Positions 8,720 to 17,186 of a DNA stretch of 64,000 nt are shown piece after piece (the stretch's first letter is position 1; each line of letters starts with the position of its first letter). The notes under the pieces are model-generated. The model was not told the origin of the DNA and did no database searches. It saw only the letters and a list, made by a program, of their open reading frames with translations. This DNA is from DATLXH01 sp035576005 (lineage in GTDB: Bacteria; Acidobacteriota; Thermoanaerobaculia; Gp7-AA8). The stretch is taken from positions 8,146 through 72,145 of the forward strand of contig DATLXH010000010.1 in the NCBI GenBank assembly GCA_035576005.1. The letters are read 5' to 3'. A program made the translations under genes and the position numbers.

Positions 8720-10068
8720 GACGATTGCGCCTTCGTTGCCCTCAGCTCCCGAAGCGCCCGCTCGAGCTCGCCGCTGAGCTCGTCTGCGAGCTCCCGAACT
8801 CTCGAGCTCGAGCCTGCGCCGCCGCGCCCCAGAGCTTCTAACTCCCCGCAGATGCGCGCGGCGCCAAGCGCTCCGAGCGCCACGCAACTCCCTTTGAAGG
8901 AGTGAGCGGTTAGAGAAAGTTTTTCCGCATCATCGCCTTCGATACTTTCATTGATAGACGCAAGCGCTACCGGAATCTCTGCAAGAAACGTATCGATCAG
9001 CGATGTCACGAACTCCGGATCATCCTCACCCTGCAGTTCCCTGAGGCCCTGCATACTCGCCTCGTCAATCGCGCTCAAGGGTTTCGTATCTGCGGCAGCA
9101 GCCGAGAAGGATTCAACGCGGTTCCGACCCTTCGCTTTCGCGACGTAGAGTGCCTGATCAGCAGCTTCTTTCCATTGATCGATCGTCTGAAGGGTGTCGT
9201 CGAGAACGCTGACCCCCGCGCTGAAGGCGATGCGGAACGTCTTGCCTCCTGTCGAATGGTGCTCGATCTGGCTGAACTCTTCGCGAAGCCTGTCGACGAG
9301 CCTGATCGCGTCGTGATTCTCGAGATCGTCGACGATGATGGCGAACTCCTCCCCTCCGTACCGTCCCAGGCTGTCGCTCTGGCGGAGGCGTCGACGGAAG
9401 AGCGCAGCGAGCGAAATGAGCACACGGTCGCCCGTGGGGTGGCCGTACGTGTCATTGACCGTCTTGAAGTGATCGAGATCGACCATCACAAGAGCGCTTC
9501 GCTTGCCGCTGCGCCGCGTTTGCGCCATCGCATTCTTCGCACGCTCGAGGAACGCCGTGTGAGTCAGCAGACCAGTCAGCCCGTCGCGATCCAGGAGACT
9601 CTGAAGGAAGCGGGCCCGTTCGAGACGCGCCGCGACCGTAGAGATCAGCAGGCCCGGCGCGACAGGCTTGATGAGATAGTCGTCCGCACCCGCGCGCAGC
9701 GTCTCGATCCTTCTCTGGACCTGGTCCTCGGTCGTGAGAAACATCAGCGGGAGCGTCGCGTACGCAGGATTCTGCCGGACGTAGCGAGCGAGATCCTGTC
9801 CGCTCATTCCCGGCAACAGGATGTCCATGAGGATAAGGTCAGGCCGGAAGGATGTCAGTGCCGCCTCGAAGTCTTTCGGATCCGTACAGACCAGAACCTG
9901 ATAGCCGGCCGACCTGAGCACTGTCTCGAGAAACTGCGCCTGCTCGGGATCATCTTCGACAGACAGATCCTGGGGGCTTCGGTCGCGAGATGCTCTTTGT
10001 GAAGCTCGACCCGCCGGATGACAGCATCCCAGTCGACAGGATCTTCGAAGAATCCATCCGCGCCACAT
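8716..10068 (-). CDS. Response regulator with GGDEF and Hpt domains (3' part of a frame-disrupted gene)
   Basis: Homology starts only at about position 9965; the first ~35 residues of this ORF (to 10068) are arginine-rich and unlike any domain. From 'LSVEDDPEQAQF' there is a receiver with phospho-Asp in 'LILMDILLPGMSG' and Lys in 'DDYLIKPV'. A diguanylate cyclase domain follows with an intact GGEEF active site ('GRYGGEEFAII') and 'DLDHFKTVNDTYGH', then an Hpt domain ('LTAHSFKGSCVALG'). It should synthesise cyclic-di-GMP under phosphorelay control. The preceding ORF (9855-11075) runs into this one out of frame exactly at the receiver's first strand. The two are almost certainly one gene in ancestry. 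It couples by ATGA to the kinase downstream. Confidence 0.88.
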   Translation of the reverse strand: MWRGWILRRSCRLGCCHPAGRASQRASRDRSPQDLSVEDDPEQAQFLETVLRSAGYQVLVCTDPKDFEAALTSFRPDLILMDILLPGMSGQDLARYVRQNPAYATLPLMFLTTEDQVQRRIETLRAGADDYLIKPVAPGLLISTVAARLERARFLQSLLDRDGLTGLLTHTAFLERAKNAMAQTRRSGKRSALVMVDLDHFKTVNDTYGHPTGDRVLISLAALFRRRLRQSDSLGRYGGEEFAIIVDDLENHDAIRLVDRLREEFSQIEHHSTGGKTFRIAFSAGVSVLDDTLQTIDQWKEAADQALYVAKAKGRNRVESFSAAAADTKPLSAIDEASMQGLRELQGEDDPEFVTSLIDTFLAEIPVALASINESIEGDDAEKLSLTAHSFKGSCVALGALGAARICGELEALGRGGAGSSSRVRELADELSGELERALRELRATKAQSS

Positions 10069-11075
10069 CGGATGGCCTCGACCTTATCGAGAAACCCGCT
10101 GCTCCCGCCGACAACGAGCGCGAGAGTGTCGGCGCGTCCCCCTTTCGCGCGAAGCCGTTCGATGATCTGGTATCCGATTCCGTCCGGCAGGTCCGATTCC
10201 ACGATGAGCGCCTCGGGCAGCGCCGCATCGATCGCAGTGACTGCTTCAGCAATCGTGGCTGCCGTTCGGACTCGCATCCCACGCTCCCTGAGCAACGTCT
10301 TGCTCGCGTGATCGCTTACGGCCAGCAGGACGTTGTACGCGGCTGGCTTCTCAGGGTCGTCAGCTGGCCCCGTCGGATGATCGCTTGCCGAGAACTCGCT
10401 CGAGAGCGAGTCGGTGAGAGCGCGTAACTCATCGATGTCAGCGGACGAGACTGACGCTTTCGCTTTGAGAAGTTCATTGCAACGTTTTTCGGCTGCCCTT
10501 GCCAGAACGGTGACCTTCGGAAATCCGTGAGTCGTCCCGATTCCAGCCAGACTGTGAAATCCTCGAAGGAGCAGATCCAGCGATTCGAGATCGCGTGGTT
10601 CACCCTCGAGGATGGAGATCTGAAAGGCGAGCGATTGGAGTCGTGATTCAGATCCGCGTATGAATCGATCGCGCAGATCCTCGAGCGACGGGAGACGCGG
10701 AGCCTCTTCGGGTTTGTGACCCAGCAGCCGCATCACCTCGTCGTTGAAGGTCCGCAGGTTGATTGGCTTGCGGATCACGCCGAGGGACTGTTGACGAAGA
10801 GTGTGAAGCTCTGTGTCGTCGCTCGTGCCAGTGAGGAAGATTACCGGTATCTCTCGCGTCTGTGGATCGTTCTCGAGCGCGGCCCGGACTGCGAGGCCAT
10901 CCATCCCGGGCATGACAACATCGAGGAGAATCGCATCTGGCGGCGAAGTCGTCGCCAGTCGAAGTCCCTCCGCTGCCGTCGCGGCCTGAGTGACTTTCGT
11001 GTTTGCATTTCTCTCGAGCGAACGGCCGACGATGGCGCGGACATCGGCTTCGTCATCGATGATGAGCAGTCGCAT
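9855..11075 (-). CDS. REC-Hpt-degenerate REC protein (5' part of the same frame-disrupted gene)
   Basis: Residues 1-120 form a complete receiver (RLLIIDDEAD, phospho-Asp in 'AILLDVVMPGMDG', Lys in 'GVIRKPI'). Residues ~135-215 form an Hpt domain with 'RGFHSLAGIGTTHG'. Residues ~245-365 form a second receiver-like domain with weakened acidic residues ('LLAVSDHAS', 'ALIVESDLPDG'). The reading after 'HLATEAPRI' (near 9965) turns into arginine/serine-rich sequence that resembles nothing, while another frame continues perfectly into 'LSVEDDPEQ'. One missing base in 'aggatctgtctg' would restore REC-Hpt-REC-REC-GGDEF-Hpt. The last ~35 residues are therefore probably not ancestral. Confidence 0.85.
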   Translation of the reverse strand: MRLLIIDDEADVRAIVGRSLERNANTKVTQAATAAEGLRLATTSPPDAILLDVVMPGMDGLAVRAALENDPQTREIPVIFLTGTSDDTELHTLRQQSLGVIRKPINLRTFNDEVMRLLGHKPEEAPRLPSLEDLRDRFIRGSESRLQSLAFQISILEGEPRDLESLDLLLRGFHSLAGIGTTHGFPKVTVLARAAEKRCNELLKAKASVSSADIDELRALTDSLSSEFSASDHPTGPADDPEKPAAYNVLLAVSDHASKTLLRERGMRVRTAATIAEAVTAIDAALPEALIVESDLPDGIGYQIIERLRAKGGRADTLALVVGGSSGFLDKVEAIRCGADGFFEDPVDWDAVIRRVELHKEHLATEAPRICLSKMIPSRRSFSRQCSGRPAIRFWSVRIRKTSRRH

Positions 11076-11194
11076 CGATCAGATGGTGAGGCATGACGCG
11101 GACCATGTCATCACTCTTTTTCGCCGTTCGTGCCGCGTTTGAGAAATTACCGGGTCACTCCCCGGTGAGTCTCACGTGCAGGAGGAGCCGCGCT

Positions 11195-11275
11195 TGTGGC
11201 CGGACATTCCAGTGTCCGGCGCGCCGGAGGCGCCTTCGTCGTGAATGCCGCCGGACATTGGAATGTCCGGCCACA
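11195..11275. repeat. Dispersed palindromic element, family B, copy 1
   Basis: The left arm 'tgtggccggacattcc' with inner 'agtgtccggc' faces the right arm 'ggaatgtccggccaca'. The outer arms pair, and each arm is itself a small hairpin. The same element is at 28469-28566, and half of it at 63371-63398. It lies in the 347-base spacer 11076-11421, where I see no gene. Confidence 0.85.
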
Positions 11276-11421
11276 AAGGCTTGGCGGTTTCTTCCACCGA
11301 TCACTTCGCGCCACCGCGAAGTACAGCGACTCAGGATGACGGGTATGTCATCACCGCCTCACCATTGAGGAGCAACGTTTCTCCTCGAGGGACCCGGCTC
11401 GCACATCCAGCCGGGCGGCGA

Positions 11422-12060
11422 TTACTCCAGATGCTTGGCGAGAATGGCTTGCAGGTCTTTGAACTCGAGCGGTTTGGAGACGTAGTCGTCGGCCTTGAAC
11501 TGACTGAGTGCTTCGTGGCGGTTCTTGGAGGAGGTGTAAAGCGAAGTCATGACGACCACTTTCGTTGCCGATATTTCTGGATCGTCTTTGATCTGCCGAC
11601 AGAGCTCTCTGCCGTCAAGCTTCGGCATGAGCACGTCGCTCAGGACGAGATCAGGCTTGTAGAGTCTTGCCAGCTCCAGACCCTCCTGGCCGTTCCAGGC
11701 GGTGACCAGTCCATATCCGAGGGCGCCGATCACTCTTGCCACGACTTCCTGAATCTCTTTCTCGTCATCGACAACAAGGACGAGGGGGCGGGTCACTTCT
11801 GAGGGGGGAGGATTGATCTGGCGTTGATAAGTGGAACGGTTTTCCTTCATCTTCTGCGCCCAGAGCGATGCAGGCGCGGAAGCCCAGAAGGTCTGCTTGT
11901 ACGAATGAGGTGCTTTGCAGAAGCAGCCCATGCAATTGGGGCAGGAGATCGTTCGTTCCTTGTACAGGCAGCTGCACCAGCTGGCATCGCCCGCATTGAA
12001 ATAGGCTTTGCAGTTGTAACACTCGACTTCGTAACTTGGGCTGCCAGGCTGACTCGACAT
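11422..12060 (-). CDS. Response regulator with N-terminal cysteine-rich zinc-ribbon-like region
   Basis: The 212-residue start at 12060 (MSSQPGSP) avoids an unlikely 28-residue extension. Residues ~14-50 hold at least eight cysteines (CYNC, WCSC, CPNC, CFCK), typical of a zinc-binding domain. Residues ~95-210 are a receiver: acidic pocket 'VVDDEKE', phospho-Asp in 'DLVLSDVLMPKLDG', Lys in 'DDYVSKPLEF'. There is no HTH or enzymatic output, so it may act by protein contact or be controlled by metal or redox state at the cysteines. No clear ribosome site precedes the start. It stands alone, in the same orientation as the GGDEF/kinase genes. Confidence 0.85.
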   Translation of the reverse strand: MSSQPGSPSYEVECYNCKAYFNAGDASWCSCLYKERTISCPNCMGCFCKAPHSYKQTFWASAPASLWAQKMKENRSTYQRQINPPPSEVTRPLVLVVDDEKEIQEVVARVIGALGYGLVTAWNGQEGLELARLYKPDLVLSDVLMPKLDGRELCRQIKDDPEISATKVVVMTSLYTSSKNRHEALSQFKADDYVSKPLEFKDLQAILAKHLE

Positions 12061-12238
12061 GGTTACGGTTGAAAACCTCGGAGCGATCTTAAAATATTCG
12101 CGCGCAATCAGAACAGGGGGAGCGCTGTTGGTGACTTCTCTCACTCATTCTGTGCGGATACCGGACTACTCTGCAAGGCCAGACACGTCGGATGGGCGAG
12201 CTCATGCAAGATGACGTTTGGGTAATACGGGAGAAACG

Positions 12239-13132
12239 ATGAGAAACATGTCGAAGACGCTGGTGATGATTGCGGCCGTGCTTTCGTCCTCCTTGGTCGG
12301 TTGCCAGAATAGTGAACGGACGATCACCGGAAGTTTCGGCTCCGCCGTGGTGTCAGGTCAGGTTGCGATGACAGGGGAGCTCGAGGGGAGCAGTCCGGCT
12401 GGGATGGTGGTCTCGGTTGTCGGTACGGGCATGACCATGACGCTGTCCGCCGATGGACGGTTTGCTTTTGTGGGAGCGCCGAAGGAGTCGACGCTGACAT
12501 TTCGTCGCTCTGCCGATGGCTTCGAGGAGTCGCACCAGGTCGGGGCTGGTAACAACCTCATCGTATCGCTGGGAAAGAAGCCTTCGAGTGGTCGTAAGCG
12601 CGGTGCGACCACGCGCGTAACGCAGATCGAGGGGCTCATCAAGCAGGTCTCACCGACCTCCATCACCGTTACCAGCAGTCACGGAGTTGACGTCGTACTG
12701 GACATCAACGACAAGACCAGTATCCGCAAGGGGAAAGATACTCTGACGACCGCCGCGCTCAAAGTTGGCGACCGCGTGCATGTGCGCGCCGAGATGCGAA
12801 CTGAGCTTGCAGGGGTTGCCATCGAGATCAAGCTCCAGAATGCAGAAGGGGATGATGACGACAAGGACAAGGACGATGGAACGGCTGCCGCCAACGGTAG
12901 CGTCGCGTCACTGGGCGATAAACAGCTGGTGGTTACTACGCATGCGGGCTTGCAGATTACTGTGAAGATCACCGATCAGACTTCGATCAAGCGTCAGGGA
13001 CGGGCGATCACTTTTGCAGAGATCAAGGTAGGCGATCGTGTTGAGGCCAAGGGGATCCCGATCAATGCGGCGACCATCACCGCCACGAAGATTACTGTGG
13101 AGCCTGGGTCGAACAACGGCAAGAAGCCGTAA
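12239..13132 (+). CDS. Lipoprotein with two DUF5666-like beta-barrel domains
   Basis: The start at 12239 has GGAG at 12229-12232. The signal peptide ends in a lipobox (SSLVGC), predicting a lipid-anchored protein of 297 residues. A carboxypeptidase-regulatory-like beta domain ('VVSVVGTGMTMTLSADGRFAF') precedes two copies of a ~70-residue module: 'IEGLIKQVSPTSITVTS...LKVGDRVHVRA' and 'ANGSVASLGDKQLVVTT...IKVGDRVEAKG'. This is the DUF5666 pattern. An acidic linker (GDDDDKDKDDG) separates the copies. The function of the family is unknown to me. A strong hairpin follows the stop. Confidence 0.85.
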   Translation: MRNMSKTLVMIAAVLSSSLVGCQNSERTITGSFGSAVVSGQVAMTGELEGSSPAGMVVSVVGTGMTMTLSADGRFAFVGAPKESTLTFRRSADGFEESHQVGAGNNLIVSLGKKPSSGRKRGATTRVTQIEGLIKQVSPTSITVTSSHGVDVVLDINDKTSIRKGKDTLTTAALKVGDRVHVRAEMRTELAGVAIEIKLQNAEGDDDDKDKDDGTAAANGSVASLGDKQLVVTTHAGLQITVKITDQTSIKRQGRAITFAEIKVGDRVEAKGIPINAATITATKITVEPGSNNGKKP

Positions 13133-13152
13133 GCATTCCATCCGCTCCAGTG

Positions 13153-13186
13153 ACGACAAAGGACGGCTTCGGCCGTCCTTTGTCGT
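13153..13186. terminator. Bidirectional hairpin with C(UUCG)G tetraloop
   Basis: A perfect 15-bp stem (13153-13167 with 13172-13186) is closed by TTCG between C and G, the extra-stable tetraloop. It starts with ACGACAAAGG, so the reverse transcript has a T-containing arm as well. It lies 21 bases after the lipoprotein stop and serves the convergent gene ending at 13301 equally well. Confidence 0.8.
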
Positions 13187-13300
13187 CTCACGATGTGGCG
13201 CGTTCGAAGATGACCCGCGACCGCGCGACGAACACAGTCGCTGATTCGGGCGGGTGAAGAGTTGCAGCGGGCACGCTGACGTTCGCGGCCGCGGCACGAC

Positions 13301-14068
13301 TCACCAGGACCGTTTGTAGCGATCGGACATGAAGGTGTAGTAGATGAACCCGAAGCGCTCGTACCAGCCCTCTTCCTTGAAGTGCTTTTCCTCGCATTCA
13401 CCGATTTTCTGGAGCGATGCTTTAAGCTTGCCGATCAACTCGATGTGCTTACTGTCATAAGCCGGATTGAAGGTTTCCTTCAGGGACTTCTCGACCTTCA
13501 GTTTTTCGAGCTGCCACCCCGCCGCTGCGAGGCCGTGTACGGAGGAGACGCCGTCCCCGAACGCGATTCCTTTGTCATACATATTCTTTGTCGCAGCGCC
13601 GACGGCACGGAGACGCTCGAGCGAGATGCGCGCCTTTTTCAGATTCGCGTACGCAGACTCGTAGCATGTTCCGCACTCTTCTGATTCGGCGCATTTGGAC
13701 GGTATGTGGGGCATATCGGCGGGGGAGTAGTCGGGACTCATCGTCGCATCTTCTTTCGTCAGCGCCTTGTACGCATCGAGAGCCTCTTTTGCTGCGCTTC
13801 CAAGGTCTGTGGCCTGCTTGACCTTGCCTTTCAGATCTGCGCCCGACTTGTTCGCCAGACCGATTGTGCGGTCGTGCTCGTCTTTGTCGTGCTTGTAGCT
13901 GTCGACTTTCGCCTGCGCATCCATCGCTTTCTTTGCAGGCTCCATCGAGTCGCGGAACTTCTGCAGGTCCCTGACGGTTTCTTTCCAGTCTGCCCTCTCC
14001 GGCTGCCCGGCGTGGAGAGGCGTTGCGAGAATCGTGATGCTGAAGAATCCTATGAGCAGCGGCTTCAT
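13301..14068 (-). CDS. Hypothetical secreted helical protein
   Basis: I do not recognise this 255-residue protein. It has a signal peptide (MKPLLIGFFSITILATPLHA). The body is lysine/glutamate/alanine-rich with heptad-like stretches ('LKGKVKQATDLGSAAKEALDAYKAL', 'LKKARISLERLRAVGAATKNMYDKG'), implying a long helical or coiled-coil exported protein. Four cysteines cluster in 'KCAESEECGTCYES', with another at 'GECEEK', suggesting disulfides or a metal site. Its ATG overlaps the stop of the gene at 14065-14745 (ATGA), so the two form a coupled pair. Confidence 0.75.
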   Translation of the reverse strand: MKPLLIGFFSITILATPLHAGQPERADWKETVRDLQKFRDSMEPAKKAMDAQAKVDSYKHDKDEHDRTIGLANKSGADLKGKVKQATDLGSAAKEALDAYKALTKEDATMSPDYSPADMPHIPSKCAESEECGTCYESAYANLKKARISLERLRAVGAATKNMYDKGIAFGDGVSSVHGLAAAGWQLEKLKVEKSLKETFNPAYDSKHIELIGKLKASLQKIGECEEKHFKEEGWYERFGFIYYTFMSDRYKRSW

Positions 14069-14745
14069 GCCGGTCTCCTTCTAAGTACGACGACGGCGAG
14101 TAGCGCAACCGCAACAAACAGCAGTGCGGCGATCACCCACAGCACCGGCGAGCCAGCGGTGGATGAGGTTGTCGTTGTTGTCGCGATCGAGCCAGCCTGA
14201 CCTGTAACTGAGCCGCCCGTCTTCCCCTGCGTCAGGCGGGCATACTCGGCGGGTGGCACGAGCCCGGGATCCATGGGTGGCTGAATAGGTTCGCCGGTCC
14301 AGACGAGCAGGCGATACGGCATGCCGGCTGCCGCGCCGGACACCGAAATCTTGAGATCGCCTTCTGTCCGTGTCTGAAAGAGCGCCGATCCATCGGCCTT
14401 GGTGGAACCGCTGGCCTCCGGCTGATCAAAGCTGTACTTTGACAGCTCGACCTTGAGATCGTCGCCAGGATTGGTTGCCGAAACCATGACGGAGACGGGC
14501 TGGTTGACCTTGAGCTCCCCGACGACAAAGTGATGCGGAACGGCATCGGTCTGACCGTCAAATGCCATGACCTTGCCTCCGGCGGGGAGATCGGGATCCT
14601 CGACCGGTTCGATGCCCCACAAGGGAATCTCTTCCTGACCGAACGCTGCAGCAGCCATCGCGAAAACGACGCACGCGAGAAAGCGCGCAGTCGCGGGGCG
14701 TTTTACACCGGAGGGACGAAGAATCTGGCGATTACCTTGAGTCAT
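14065..14745 (-). CDS. Hypothetical exported protein with C-terminal membrane anchor
   Basis: From the ATG at 14745 (226 residues) the N-terminus carries basic residues followed by a hydrophobic stretch (ARFLACVVFAMAAAAFGQ), a signal peptide. The middle is a beta-sandwich-like domain of ~100 residues ('FVVGELKVNQPVSVMVSATNPGDDLKVEL', 'GDLKISVSGAAAGMPYRLLVWTG'), resembling pre-peptidase or quinoprotein-like sandwich domains. A Thr/Ser-rich linker leads to a C-terminal TM helix (VLWVIAALLFVAVALLAVVVLRR). It is probably anchored outside the cytoplasmic membrane and paired with the helical protein encoded just downstream. No enzymatic motif is visible. Confidence 0.75.
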   Translation of the reverse strand: MTQGNRQILRPSGVKRPATARFLACVVFAMAAAAFGQEEIPLWGIEPVEDPDLPAGGKVMAFDGQTDAVPHHFVVGELKVNQPVSVMVSATNPGDDLKVELSKYSFDQPEASGSTKADGSALFQTRTEGDLKISVSGAAAGMPYRLLVWTGEPIQPPMDPGLVPPAEYARLTQGKTGGSVTGQAGSIATTTTTSSTAGSPVLWVIAALLFVAVALLAVVVLRRRPA

Positions 14746-14919
14746 GAATCCGCCTTTTGACTGAGTGGGTCCGGCGATTGTACGGGCGCAGACCCTCTGC
14801 TGCAATCCCGGTCCCGATTCGCTGCCGCGATCGCGGGGACCAAACGTGCAGATCTCTAACGACTCGTGCGGATTGCAAGGAACGATCAGGTCACTCCGAG
14901 CAGCAACTGTGCGGCGTTG

Positions 14920-15049
14920 ATGACATCCCGTCATCCTGAGGAGCGTCTTGTGCGACGAGAGGATCTCGATATGGGAAGATGCTTGATTGAACAGTAGCGC
15001 ATTCTGAGATCCTTCGTCGCAAAAGCGCTCCTCAGGATGACGATGTCAT
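14920..15049. repeat. Long imperfect palindrome, family D ('tcatcctgaggagcg')
   Basis: The arm 14931-14945 (tcatcctgaggagcg) pairs with 15026-15040. The pairing extends outward (atgacatc with gatgtcat) and inward (gcgacgagaggatctc with gagatccttcgtcgc) with small interruptions, giving a ~130-base foldback. It fills the gap between two minus-strand genes. I see no coding sequence in it. Confidence 0.75.
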
Positions 15050-15090
15050 GGAAAGAGGGATGTACGGCATGGCGGTGACCGACAGTACGG

Positions 15091-17043
15091 TCAGCTTGCC
15101 GGCGTCAGCTGGAGAAGTGTTTCCACCAGGTCATGCGGCTCGACTGGCTTGGTGAGGTAACCGTTGAAGCCGGCGGCGAGCGCATTGGCTCGGTCTTCAG
15201 GGCGTCCGAACGCGGTGAGCGCGATGACCGGGGTCTGACCAATCTTTCCTTCGAGCGCGCGAAGTTCCCGGAGGAAGACGTAACCATCTTCTTCCGGCAT
15301 GGCGATGTCGCAGACCACGCTGTCAGGCTGCTTGTCGCGTAGCGCCATGAGTCCTTCCCGAACGGAGGGGGCCGTGTGCACAGTTGCATGAGCGCGGCGG
15401 AGGATGGCGGCCACTGCGTCGCGCGTGTAGTCCTGATCGTCAACGACGAGAATCGTGCGAGCAGTCAGTGACGACAGTTCGCGCTCGACAGGGGCGGAAA
15501 GGGATGTCGCGGGCCCCCTGACCCTCCCCTCGAATGTCGCAGACGACTCCAGAACGAGAAACTCGACGGTAAAGGTTGCGCCTTTGCCCGGACCGTCGCT
15601 CGTTGCGGTGATACGACCACCGTGGAGCTCGACGAGGCTTCTGACGATGGCCAGACCGAGTCCAAGTCCGCCATGGGATCGTGTGGAGGAGCTGTCAGCC
15701 TGACGAAAGGCCTCGAAAACATGAGGAAGGAACTCGGTCTCGATCCCCATCCCGGTATCTTTGACATCAAGTCGGACGAACGATCCGATGTGCTCGAGTC
15801 GCACCGTCACGGAACCGCCGCGGGGAGTGAACTTCACAGCGTTGGATAGCAGGTTCCAGATGATCTGCTGGAGGCGACCTTCATTCCCTGCGATCTCAGG
15901 CAGGTGGGCTGGGATCGTCGTGATGACCTCGATATTTTTGGCAACGGCCGCGGGATGAATCGCTGTCGCCGCCGCACGCGTCACGGTGGCGAGCTCTACC
16001 GGTTCGGGCTCGAAGGTCAGTTTTCCGGAGGTAATGCGGGAAACATCGAGCACCTCTTCGATTAACTGCGCCTGAGCGCCTGCGCTCCGCTCGATCGCAT
16101 CGATCGCATCGACGGACTCGGACTTGCTCAATCCCAGCTTGAGCAGGCGGGCCCAACCGAGGACTGCAGTCAGGGGAGTGCGTAACTCGTGTGAGAGCGT
16201 TGCGAGGAATTCGTCCTTCATCCGGCTGACGCGCTCGAGCTCGGAAGCGTGCAGCTCGAGCTTCTGGCGGGCCTTCACGTGCTCAGTTACATCTATTCCA
16301 TGAACGAAGATGCCGTTTACCTCGCCGCTGCTGTCCCGCGTAGGCTGGTACATGAAGTTCACGAAGAGCTCGTCGAGAGAGTCGCCGCGCTGCAGCATTA
16401 AGCGTGCCTCGGTTCCGGTAAAGCCAGAGCCGGTCTGGTACACGGTGTCGAGTAACTCAAAAAAGCCCTGCCCTGCCAGCTCCGGCATGGCCTCACGAAT
16501 CGGACGTCCGATAATCTTCCGATCCGGCCCGACCAGTTGCATGTATAGGGGATTCACGAACTCGAATACATGCTCAGGTGCTCGCAGCGTTGCAATGGCA
16601 GCGGGTGCCTGCTCGAAGATTTCGCGCAGAGCCAGGCGTTCACGCTCGAGCGATAGCTGGAGGTCACGAGCGACGGTGATGTCCGTGTTGATACCGACCC
16701 AGCGATAGATGGAACCGTTATCGTCACGCAGGGGGCGGGCCCGTGTGAGGAACCAACGGAACACCCCATCGTGTCGCCGCAGGGGGAATTGAAGCTCGAA
16801 TGCGTTTCCTGTCGCGATAGAGCTCAACCATTGCTCTTTGATGTTGTCGAGGAGAGCTGGATCGTGAACGGATTCCCAACCCCAGCCCTGCATCTGTTCG
16901 TAGGTCGTACCCGTGTACTCGTACCAGCCTCGGTTGTAGTAATCGATAAAGCCGTCGGCGCGGGCGGTCCACGCGAGTTGAGGCATCTCGTCATAGAGCT
17001 TGCGGAAGAGCCCTTGGGAGTCTTCGAGTGGGGTGTCGATCAT
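15091..17043 (-). CDS. Hybrid sensor histidine kinase: PAS-PAS-HisKA-HATPase-REC
   Basis: The 650-residue soluble kinase begins at the ATG at 17043 (MIDTPLEDSQ). The longer ORF adds 52 residues without domain character. A PAS domain (~10-125, 'QLAWTARADGFIDYYNRGWYEYTG') and a second PAS (~140-255) are followed by a HisKA with His285 (LSHELRTP), and an HATPase ('LLSNAVKFTPRGG', 'DTGMGI', 'HGGLGLGLAI'). The C-terminal receiver starts at 'TILVVDDQDYTRD', with phospho-Asp in 'SVVCDIAMPEEDG' and Lys in 'YLTKPVEP'. No membrane segment is present, so it probably senses a cytoplasmic cue. It is divergent from the pair at 17187/17956, whose kinase shares its domain style. Confidence 0.93.
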   Translation of the reverse strand: MIDTPLEDSQGLFRKLYDEMPQLAWTARADGFIDYYNRGWYEYTGTTYEQMQGWGWESVHDPALLDNIKEQWLSSIATGNAFELQFPLRRHDGVFRWFLTRARPLRDDNGSIYRWVGINTDITVARDLQLSLERERLALREIFEQAPAAIATLRAPEHVFEFVNPLYMQLVGPDRKIIGRPIREAMPELAGQGFFELLDTVYQTGSGFTGTEARLMLQRGDSLDELFVNFMYQPTRDSSGEVNGIFVHGIDVTEHVKARQKLELHASELERVSRMKDEFLATLSHELRTPLTAVLGWARLLKLGLSKSESVDAIDAIERSAGAQAQLIEEVLDVSRITSGKLTFEPEPVELATVTRAAATAIHPAAVAKNIEVITTIPAHLPEIAGNEGRLQQIIWNLLSNAVKFTPRGGSVTVRLEHIGSFVRLDVKDTGMGIETEFLPHVFEAFRQADSSSTRSHGGLGLGLAIVRSLVELHGGRITATSDGPGKGATFTVEFLVLESSATFEGRVRGPATSLSAPVERELSSLTARTILVVDDQDYTRDAVAAILRRAHATVHTAPSVREGLMALRDKQPDSVVCDIAMPEEDGYVFLRELRALEGKIGQTPVIALTAFGRPEDRANALAAGFNGYLTKPVEPHDLVETLLQLTPAS

Positions 17044-17186
17044 GATGTGTCCGTCCTGGGTCCGTGGGCGGGACGGAGGCGTCACGTGGTATTTGAGAGA
17101 TTCGGGCCAACGCTCCGGGTATGTCCCGAGAGTATTCTGACCGTCAGCGCGGAATGGCGCTTTTCTTGCGCTGCTCCCTACGTCCC

